From contig JASLRP010000492.1 of the NCBI GenBank assembly GCA_030743915.1, forward strand, positions 1-12,169: 12,169 nt of DNA. Reading direction: 5' to 3'. Of the stretch, positions 6,746 through 12,169 are shown in pieces (within the stretch, counting starts at the first letter, position 1; each line of letters opens with the position of its first letter). Position numbers and translations under genes: made by a program. The stretch comes from SAR202 cluster bacterium (lineage in GTDB: Bacteria > Chloroflexota > Dehalococcoidia > Lucifugimonadales > UBA1123). The notes beneath the pieces were generated by a model, which had not been told where the DNA came from, ran no database searches, and saw only the letters and a program-made list of their open reading frames with translations.

Positions 6746-7954
6746 TCAGGTTGTCAACAGTTCGGCATAGGCGGCTGTCACCTGCCTTTTCGTGAATCGC
6801 TGTTCGTACAACTGTCTTGCGTTAGCGCCCTTGCGATTCGCTTCACTCAGCTGGAGTTTGATGTACTGCGCCAGTTCTTCTAATTCGTGTCCGTCCGAAA
6901 CATTCCAACCCGTCTCGGTCTCGATCACCATTTTTGCCAATTCCGAATCAGGTGGCATCATCGTGATGATCGGCTGCCCGGCAGAGAGAAACGTGTAAGC
7001 TCGTGACGGCGCCGACAGTCGGTCCATCCCTGGTTGCAAGGTGACAAGGCACGCGTCGGCTGACGTCAAGATTGCCCTGAACCGCTCCTCTGGCTGAAAT
7101 CCCAAAAAGCTGACGTTGGTCATGCCTTCCCGCTCGGCCCTTTGGTTCAGTTCCTCACGCCTGGCTCCGTCGCCCAGGAATATGAACTTGACGCCTTTCT
7201 CCTTCAACCCTCCGGCAGCATCCAATATCGGGTCAAGCTGTTGGAGTATCCCGATGTTGCCTGCATACAACAGCATCAACTCCCCCTCTTCCACACCCAA
7301 CTCTCGCCTGAGCGCCACTGACTTCTCGGAGACGCCGATCTCTGGCCTTCCCCAATTCGGAATCACCAGCGCCCTGTCCCTGGGCACGCCTTTCTCTTCC
7401 ACCAGCGTATCCACCATTGCATGACCGGGCACAACCACGGTATCTGCGCGCCTCAAAATGTACTGGTTCATGCGATGCCACGCCCATATCGCCGGAGCAG
7501 GGATTCTGGCGAAACCCATTGCAACGGCAACGTCCGGGTGGATGTCGTAGAGAACGTACACGTAGCGGGCGTCGTGTTTGCGGGACACTCTGGCCCCAAT
7601 CAGGCCCACCGATGGAGGATTGGAGAGGGTTAGGATCGTGTCTGGTCTCAGCGTTTGAGCAATCGAGTTCGCCTTGCGCCAGGCGTTGAACATGAACTTG
7701 ACGTAACCTGCGACTCGCGTCTTCATGCGTTCCCGTCCCACCGAAGCGCCGACTGAAACACGGTGGACATTGACGCCGTTCAATACTTCGAAATCAGGCG
7801 CAGGGGCTGCTCCGTCCGTGTAGCTGGGTTGACTGGCCACGACGTGGACTTCCATGCCGCTGGCGGCCAATGCCTCGCACAACTCGGCTAGCAACTGACC
7901 CGACGATGCCAGGTCAGGAGCGTAATACTGGTTCACGACCAGCAATTTTGTCAA
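6746..7954 (-). CDS. Glycosyltransferase family 4, WbuB-type
   Basis: A 402-residue protein starting at TTG (7954-7952) with GGAG about 6 nt upstream. It opens with KLLVVNQYYAPDLASSGQ (3-20), typical of WbuB/WcaI-like GT4 enzymes. Further signatures are LTLSNPPSVGLIGA (108-121), YDIHPDVAVAMG (136-147), VIPNWG (197-202), YAGNIGILQQ (230-239), LGDGARREEL (260-269) and VSFLGFQPEE (281-290). The usual first glutamate of E-x7-E is replaced by the LSAPSRAYTFLSAGQPII form (313-330), as is normal in this subgroup. Relatives transfer N-acetyl-fucosamine or other deoxy sugars to lipid-linked intermediates, but the substrate here is unknown. It lies 33 nt downstream of the epimerase gene on the same strand, so the two likely form one operon, with the epimerase supplying a donor sugar. 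Confidence 0.92.
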   Translation of the reverse strand: MTKLLVVNQYYAPDLASSGQLLAELCEALAASGMEVHVVASQPSYTDGAAPAPDFEVLNGVNVHRVSVGASVGRERMKTRVAGYVKFMFNAWRKANSIAQTLRPDTILTLSNPPSVGLIGARVSRKHDARYVYVLYDIHPDVAVAMGFARIPAPAIWAWHRMNQYILRRADTVVVPGHAMVDTLVEEKGVPRDRALVIPNWGRPEIGVSEKSVALRRELGVEEGELMLLYAGNIGILQQLDPILDAAGGLKEKGVKFIFLGDGARREELNQRAEREGMTNVSFLGFQPEERFRAILTSADACLVTLQPGMDRLSAPSRAYTFLSAGQPIITMMPPDSELAKMVIETETGWNVSDGHELEELAQYIKLQLSEANRKGANARQLYEQRFTKRQVTAAYAELLTT

Positions 7955-7987
7955 TCGAGTCTCCGGGTCGAGACGTTCACGTCTATG

Positions 7988-8977
7988 CTACCCGACGTTG
8001 GCCGGTTGTTGGATGCGTCCCTCCGCGTCTAGTCGGGATTCGATCCAGCGATAGGTGACCGCCAACCCTTCCTCCAGAGTTACTGACGGTTCCCAACTCA
8101 ACAGATCAGCCAGCTTGGAATTGTCGCTGTTACGGCCACGAACACCCTGGGGTTTGGTCAGGTCGTGCTGTTTGTGGACTGTCTTGCCCGCTGCGTTGGC
8201 GATGATGTCAACAAGCTCGTCCACGGTGACCATCCGGTCGGAACCGAGATTCAAAGGCTCTGAGACATCGGACTGTGTTATGCGATAGATGCCTTCGACG
8301 CAGTCATCAACGTACATGAACGACCGCGTTTGCTGACCGTCTCCCCACACCTCAATGTCATCGCCGTCTTGAATCAGCGCGATCTTCCTGGAGATTGCCG
8401 CTGGCGCCTTCTCCTTGCCTCCGTCGTAGGTCCCGTATGGGCCGTAGGCGTTGTGGAATCTGGCAATGCGGACTTCGAGGCCGTGGTCCTCTTTGTAGTA
8501 CTGGCACAGTTTCTCAGTGAACAGCTTTTCCCATCCGTAACCCTCTTCTGGTTCGGCGGGCATGGCGTCGGACTCTTTGAGCGGCGTGATGTCAGCCGTG
8601 TCCTGAAGGTACGCCGGGTATATGCAAGCTGAAGACGAGTAGAAATATCGCTCGACCTTCGCTCGGCTCGCAGCTTCCAGCATGTGGGTGTTGATAAGCA
8701 CGTTGTTGGAGGTAATTTCTGCGTGGACTGCGGTTATATACCCGATCCCGCCCATGTCAGCGGCCAGATGATACACCTCATCGACACCCTGACAGGCCAC
8801 CAGGCAGTTGTCCCGCCGTCGGAGGTCGAGCAATTCGAACTCATGGGCGGATGTCGTCTCATACTCCGGTTCTTTGATATCAACGCCTCTCACCCAGTAT
8901 CCGCGGTCAACCAGATACTTCACAAGGTGGTGGCCTATAAACCCGCCTGCGCCCGTCACCAACGCTCGTTTGCTCAT
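7988..8977 (-). CDS. GDP-mannose 3,5-epimerase-like SDR sugar nucleotide epimerase
   Basis: A 329-residue extended short-chain dehydrogenase starting at ATG (8977-8975), with GAGAGGA about 8 nt before it. The NAD-binding loop is TGAGGFIGHH (8-17), and HLAADMGGIGYI (70-81) matches the epimerase-specific 'LAADMGG.G' segment. Catalytic positions mirror plant GDP-mannose 3,5-epimerase: C118 in SSACIYP, Y147 and K151 in YGWEK, and K190 in GKEKAPAA. Spacings C-to-Y (29) and K-to-K (39) equal those I recall for the Arabidopsis enzyme (C145, Y174, K178, K217). WGDGQQTRSFMYVDDCVEG (211-229) and GVRGRNSDN (278-286) complete the match. That family double-epimerises GDP-mannose to GDP-L-galactose, with GDP-L-gulose as by-product. 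In bacteria the sugar would go into a surface glycan, and the GT4 gene just downstream is the likely user. Substrate is inferred; other NDP-sugars are possible. Confidence 0.88.
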   Translation of the reverse strand: MSKRALVTGAGGFIGHHLVKYLVDRGYWVRGVDIKEPEYETTSAHEFELLDLRRRDNCLVACQGVDEVYHLAADMGGIGYITAVHAEITSNNVLINTHMLEAASRAKVERYFYSSSACIYPAYLQDTADITPLKESDAMPAEPEEGYGWEKLFTEKLCQYYKEDHGLEVRIARFHNAYGPYGTYDGGKEKAPAAISRKIALIQDGDDIEVWGDGQQTRSFMYVDDCVEGIYRITQSDVSEPLNLGSDRMVTVDELVDIIANAAGKTVHKQHDLTKPQGVRGRNSDNSKLADLLSWEPSVTLEEGLAVTYRWIESRLDAEGRIQQPANVG

Positions 8978-9249
8978 GTGCCGTTTCCTCTCGTAAATTG
9001 CCTAATACGACAATATTAACAATGGACATATTTCGTCGCTTCTAAGCTACTCATGGAATCGAACATTTGTCAATTCCTTAGACACCAAAAGAATCTCCAT
9101 GAGAACCGATAATGATGAGGTAACAACCATTCGTAATCGTCCGACTGTTTATCGGTCGCTTCGCTGCCACAGCCATTCACTACTGGTTGCGATATCTTGC
9201 GCCCTGTTGGTTGCATCCACTAACATATGCTTCCGAAGAGAGGTGACAG
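8978..9249. promoter_or_regulatory. Divergent promoter region between epimerase and glcD
   Basis: This 272-bp AT-richer gap separates the minus-strand sugar operon from glcDEF and should hold promoters for both. On the minus strand a perfect -35 TTGACA lies at 9073-9068, but the best -10 at 18 nt (TAGCTT) is poor. On + a weak pair TTGCGC (9197-9202), 18 nt, TAACAT (9221-9226) would start transcription just before the glcD ribosome site. An imperfect inverted repeat, ACGACAATAT (9007-9016) and ATATTTCGT (9028-9036), with one bulged base, lies about 30-60 bp upstream of the epimerase start. An open frame from 9099 with a short hydrophobic stretch overlaps glcD out of frame and is judged spurious. 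Confidence 0.4.
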
Positions 9250-10698
9250 GTGACTTCCGTTCAGAACGCGGCTCTCCAGGAACTCAGACAGGTTGTGGGC
9301 GACGAGTATGTCATCCACACCCCGGAAGACTTGATCGTATTCGAATATGACGGCGCTGTGGACAAAGCGACGCCGCTGGCCGTCGTTATTCCTGACACTG
9401 CCCAGCAGGTTTCCGAGTGCGTGAAGGCGGCGAGACGCCACAGTCTTCCCGTAATCGCCCGGGGAGCTGGCACCGGCTTGAGTGGCGGGGCCATCGCGGA
9501 ACACGGCGGAATTGTAATCGCCATGACCAGAATGACGAAAGTCCTGGAGGTTGACACAGAGAACCGGATTGCAGTCGTCGAACCCGGTGTGGTGAACATA
9601 GACCTGACGACCCACGTTGCGCCTTTGGGCCTCTACTACGCCCCCGACCCTTCCAGTCAACGCGCCTGCACGATCGGCGGCAATGTGGCGGAAAATTCTG
9701 GCGGCCCTCATTGCCTGGCTTATGGAGTGACCACGAATCACGTCCTGGGTATGGAGGTCGTCCTGGCAGACGGAACAATCCAGTGGATCGGTGGGCGAAC
9801 TCGCGAATCCGTGGGTTACGATCTCCGAGGTATTCTGGTCGGCTCTGAGGGGACACTGGCAATCGTCACGAAAGTCATCGTTCGCCTGCTGACCCAACCC
9901 GAATCGGTGAAGACCCTGCTGGCGATATTCAACGACCTGGACGATGCCAGCGCCGCGGTGTCGGGAATAATCGGAGCCGGAATCGTCCCTGCCGCCATCG
10001 AAATGATGGACGACCTCTGCATTCGGGCAGCGGAAGCATCCGTTCACGCAGGGTACCCGGAGGAGGCTGGCGCTGTCCTGCTGGTCGAAGTCGATGGCAT
10101 AACCGAAGCCGTGGAGGAAGAGGTCGAGGCCGTTGAGGAGGTCTGCAATCGATTTAACCCGATTGAGATTCGCACCGCCACTGATGCGGAAGAACGGGAG
10201 AAACTCTGGTCTGGTCGAAAAGGCGTGCTCGGGGCGTTGGGGAGGCTGGCGCCAAATTATCTGCTTGTTGACGGAACTGTTCCTCGGACCAAGCTGGTTG
10301 AAGTCCTCTCGAAAATCAGGCAAATGTCAGTGGACACCGGATACCCAATCGCGAATCTGCTCCACGCCGGCGATGGCAATCTGCACCCATCCGTGCTGTT
10401 TGACGAGAGGATACCCGGCGACACTCAGCGCGCCCTGGAAATCGGCGGCGAGATATTGGAGTTGTGTGTCGAGGTCGGCGGCGTTCTGTCAGGTGAGCAT
10501 GGCATTGGCCTTGAGAAACAGGACCATATGCCCCTGATGTTCAACGATGCCGACCTGTCGGTGATGGCGAAACTCAAGCCATCATTCGCCACAGAAGATT
10601 CCTTGAATCCGGGGAAGGTCTTCCCCACTGGCGCAACCTGTGGCGACCTTCGACAGGCCGCCGCGATTGCGAGAGTTGGACCCGGTGCGTATGTCTAA
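9250..10698 (+). CDS. glcD: Glycolate oxidase FAD-binding subunit GlcD
   Basis: A 482-residue FAD-linked oxidase starting at GTG 9250, with AGAGAGG (9237-9243) 6 nt upstream. The FAD_binding_4 (PCMH/VAO) domain shows PVIARGAGTGLSGGA (67-81), VVEPGVVNIDL (109-119), DPSSQRACTIGGNVAENSGG (133-152), YGVTTNHVLGMEVV (158-171) and VGSEGTLAIVTKV (197-209). The C-terminal FAD-oxidase domain has NLLHAGDGNLHPSVLFD (369-385) with the conserved HAGDGN/H pair, GVLSGEHGIGLEK (411-423) and LNPGKVFP (452-459). Together with GlcE and GlcF it oxidises glycolate (or D-lactate and related 2-hydroxyacids) to the 2-oxoacid and feeds electrons to the respiratory chain. Length matches the family. glcE follows after 18 nt. 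Substrate specificity cannot be separated from D-lactate or D-2-hydroxyglutarate dehydrogenases by eye, but the glcDEF order favours glycolate oxidase. Confidence 0.93.
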   Translation: MTSVQNAALQELRQVVGDEYVIHTPEDLIVFEYDGAVDKATPLAVVIPDTAQQVSECVKAARRHSLPVIARGAGTGLSGGAIAEHGGIVIAMTRMTKVLEVDTENRIAVVEPGVVNIDLTTHVAPLGLYYAPDPSSQRACTIGGNVAENSGGPHCLAYGVTTNHVLGMEVVLADGTIQWIGGRTRESVGYDLRGILVGSEGTLAIVTKVIVRLLTQPESVKTLLAIFNDLDDASAAVSGIIGAGIVPAAIEMMDDLCIRAAEASVHAGYPEEAGAVLLVEVDGITEAVEEEVEAVEEVCNRFNPIEIRTATDAEEREKLWSGRKGVLGALGRLAPNYLLVDGTVPRTKLVEVLSKIRQMSVDTGYPIANLLHAGDGNLHPSVLFDERIPGDTQRALEIGGEILELCVEVGGVLSGEHGIGLEKQDHMPLMFNDADLSVMAKLKPSFATEDSLNPGKVFPTGATCGDLRQAAAIARVGPGAYV

Positions 10699-10716
10699 AG
10701 AGCCTGTGGCGACTCG

Positions 10717-12054
10717 ATGAGTTCAGACCGAAACGATATTGCACGTCAGATCGTGGAGCGCTCTCTCGGCGCTGAAAGTTTGAGTCCAGGCGGACCATCG
10801 CACGTCGTCGATGGCCGACCGATCGCTGTCGTCGCAAGGCCCAGAAATGTTGATGGCGTCAGCGTCCTTCTGACCGAAGCCAACGCCCAGGGCACAATCG
10901 TGATGCCGGTGGGCGGTGGCACACGCCTGTCGTTGGGCAATATGGGTCAGACTCCCGGGATAGCGCTGGACACAACGGCCCTCAACCAGCCGGTGTCCAT
11001 CAACTCCGCAGACCTCACTGCGACCTTTGAGGCTGGCATGACCCTGCAAGCCGTTCAGGAAATTCTCGCGGAAAGCGGTCAGTTTCTCGCGATGGATTCA
11101 GCCCGTTCAGACCAAGCGACCATTGGTGGAATTCTGGCTTCTGGGGCCAGCGGTCCCCTGAAATGGCAGTATGGCAATCCTCGCGATCTGGTCATCGGCA
11201 TGAAGGTTGTCCAGGCTGACGGCACAATCACAAAGAGCGGTGGTCAGGTCGTCAAGAACGTCAGCGGTTACGACATGGCAAGACTTCATGTTGGCGGCAT
11301 GGGGACTCTTGGGATCATCTGCGAAGTTTCATTCAAGCTGACGCCTAAACCTGCCAACGAGAAGACGGCGCTGGTGGCTTTCAGCGATTTGAAATCGTGT
11401 TGCGATGCCGCGATCTCAATTTTCAACAGCCAGGTCGCGCCATTGGCCCTGACGGTATTTGATTCAGCCGTGTTGTCTGCGTCGAGCATTCCTGATATCG
11501 CGGGCGATCATTTTCTGGCCGTCAGGCTGGGCGGCAGGTCTCGCGCTTTGACGCGCATGACTGACGAAACCATCAAGACAAGCCAGTCAGCCGGCGCAAC
11601 GAACGTTGAAATTCTGGAGGGGGACTCCGCTCTGGATCTGTGGAAGCATCTCTCTGACTTTGGATGGGAAGGCGATGCGCTGCCGAACGTAGTGGTTCGT
11701 GCGTCTCTGCTTCCGAATCAGGTCAAGGCGTACGTCGATGCCATCGGCGCCTCATCGACGGGCGTTGCCCCTTCGTGCGTCGCGAGTCCAGGATACGGCA
11801 ACGTCATGGTGTTCTGGCGCTCGCATTCTGGCGCTGACGATTTGGAATCATCCAGAGCCGCGATTCAAACGGCGCAGGCCGAAGCTGTGAAACTTGGAGG
11901 GTCGGCTATCATCGAGCGCTGCCCAGTCGAGTTGAAATCCGAACTCGATGTGTGGGGAGAAGCAGGAGACTCAATCGAGATCATGCGAAGACTGAAGCAA
12001 CAATACGATCCCAAAGGCATACTCAGTCCCGGTCGCTTCATCGGGGGCATCTGA
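10717..12054 (+). CDS. glcE: Glycolate oxidase FAD-binding subunit GlcE
   Basis: A 445-residue protein starting at ATG 10717, 18 nt after glcD, with no strong Shine-Dalgarno, consistent with coupling. The FAD_binding_4 domain has VMPVGGGTRLSLGNMG (62-77), EAGMTLQAVQEIL (105-117), TIGGILASGASGPL (135-148), YGNPRDLVIGMKVV (152-165) and NVSGYDMARLHVGGMGTLGI (181-200). The KNVSGYDMARL form is a GlcE hallmark and separates it from GlcD. The C-terminus ends with YDPKGILSPGRF. Escherichia coli GlcE is about 350 residues, so this copy is longer, mainly in its C-terminal half; longer versions are, as far as I recall, common in other phyla. GlcE is thought to be an essential electron-transfer or structural partner of GlcD at the membrane. 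Its stop overlaps the next start by one base (TGATG). Confidence 0.92.
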   Translation: MSSDRNDIARQIVERSLGAESLSPGGPSHVVDGRPIAVVARPRNVDGVSVLLTEANAQGTIVMPVGGGTRLSLGNMGQTPGIALDTTALNQPVSINSADLTATFEAGMTLQAVQEILAESGQFLAMDSARSDQATIGGILASGASGPLKWQYGNPRDLVIGMKVVQADGTITKSGGQVVKNVSGYDMARLHVGGMGTLGIICEVSFKLTPKPANEKTALVAFSDLKSCCDAAISIFNSQVAPLALTVFDSAVLSASSIPDIAGDHFLAVRLGGRSRALTRMTDETIKTSQSAGATNVEILEGDSALDLWKHLSDFGWEGDALPNVVVRASLLPNQVKAYVDAIGASSTGVAPSCVASPGYGNVMVFWRSHSGADDLESSRAAIQTAQAEAVKLGGSAIIERCPVELKSELDVWGEAGDSIEIMRRLKQQYDPKGILSPGRFIGGI

Positions 12055-12169
12055 TGACCACACCGACCGACCAGGAGAAGCCCAGCATCGCCCGATTATT
12101 TTCAGGCATGGGCGGAGCCGACGAGTCCGATCTGTACAAGTGCGTTCACTGCGGGTTCTGCCTTCAATC
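12054..12169 (+). CDS. glcF: Glycolate oxidase iron-sulfur subunit GlcF, N-terminal fragment (3' end outside window)
   Basis: ATG 12054 shares its first base with the glcE stop codon (TGATG), with GGGGG 6 nt upstream. Thirty-eight full codons are visible before the window ends. Residues 28-38 read LYKCVHCGFCL, the start of a C-x2-C-x2-C 4Fe-4S ferredoxin motif that in GlcF continues to the final C-P. GlcF carries two 4Fe-4S clusters and cysteine-rich CCG domains, and passes electrons from the flavin subunits to the quinone pool. Only the first cluster is partly seen, but its position directly behind glcD and glcE makes the identity firm. Confidence 0.88.
   Translation, partial: MTTPTDQEKPSIARLFSGMGGADESDLYKCVHCGFCLQ

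Noticed and set aside
9099..9350. 83-aa + strand frame with a hydrophobic stretch before glcD
   Set aside because: It overlaps glcD by about 100 nt in another frame, its C-terminal half is a shadow of glcD, and it lacks a good ribosome site.
9220..10323. 367-aa minus-strand open frame opposite glcD
   Set aside because: It is antisense to a clearly conserved gene; its length comes from codon bias, and the translation shows no domain pattern.

Overview
The window is compact bacterial DNA of moderate GC with short intergenic gaps, frequent GTG/TTG starts and tight, sometimes overlapping, operons. No rRNA, tRNA, CRISPR array, phage gene or transposase was seen. The taxon cannot be fixed from sequence alone. 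A split glcDEF beside a surface-polysaccharide cluster, with mid-range GC, would fit an uncultured environmental bacterium such as a marine Chloroflexota (SAR202-like), but that is a low-confidence inference.

Region 1 (1-4663, + strand) is a polysaccharide-decoration operon. It holds the tail of a GT4 glycosyltransferase, a complete GT4 glycosyltransferase, an SGNH/GDSL-type hydrolase-like protein, a NodU/CmcH/TobZ-family O-carbamoyltransferase and a small acidic protein of unknown function. The last three are joined by a 15-nt gap, a 4-nt TTGA stop/start overlap and a 14-nt overlap. The SGNH protein, carbamoyltransferase and acidic protein probably work together on sugar modification.

Region 2 (4664-5194) is a 531-bp AT-richer gap without a convincing gene but with unusual structure. 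It contains a perfect 10-bp hairpin, a near-consensus sigma70-type promoter on + (TTGACA-N18-TAAAAT), and a candidate minus-strand promoter followed by a textbook intrinsic terminator. The minus-strand pair would define an RNA of roughly 77 nt.

Region 3 (5195-6705, + strand) is a two-gene unit of unknown function: a 164-aa protein with a C-x5-C-x2-C cluster, and a beta-propeller-like protein whose true start (TTG 5710) is set by a perfect AGGAGGT.

Region 4 (6746-8977, - strand) is a second sugar unit: a GDP-mannose 3,5-epimerase-like SDR enzyme followed by a WbuB-type GT4 glycosyltransferase. It suggests an unusual epimerised hexose (L-galactose or L-gulose type) in the surface glycan.

Region 5 (9250-12169, + strand) is central metabolism: glcD, glcE and the start of glcF, encoding the FAD and iron-sulfur subunits of a glycolate oxidase (or related D-2-hydroxyacid dehydrogenase). 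It is divergent from region 4 across a 272-bp regulatory gap.
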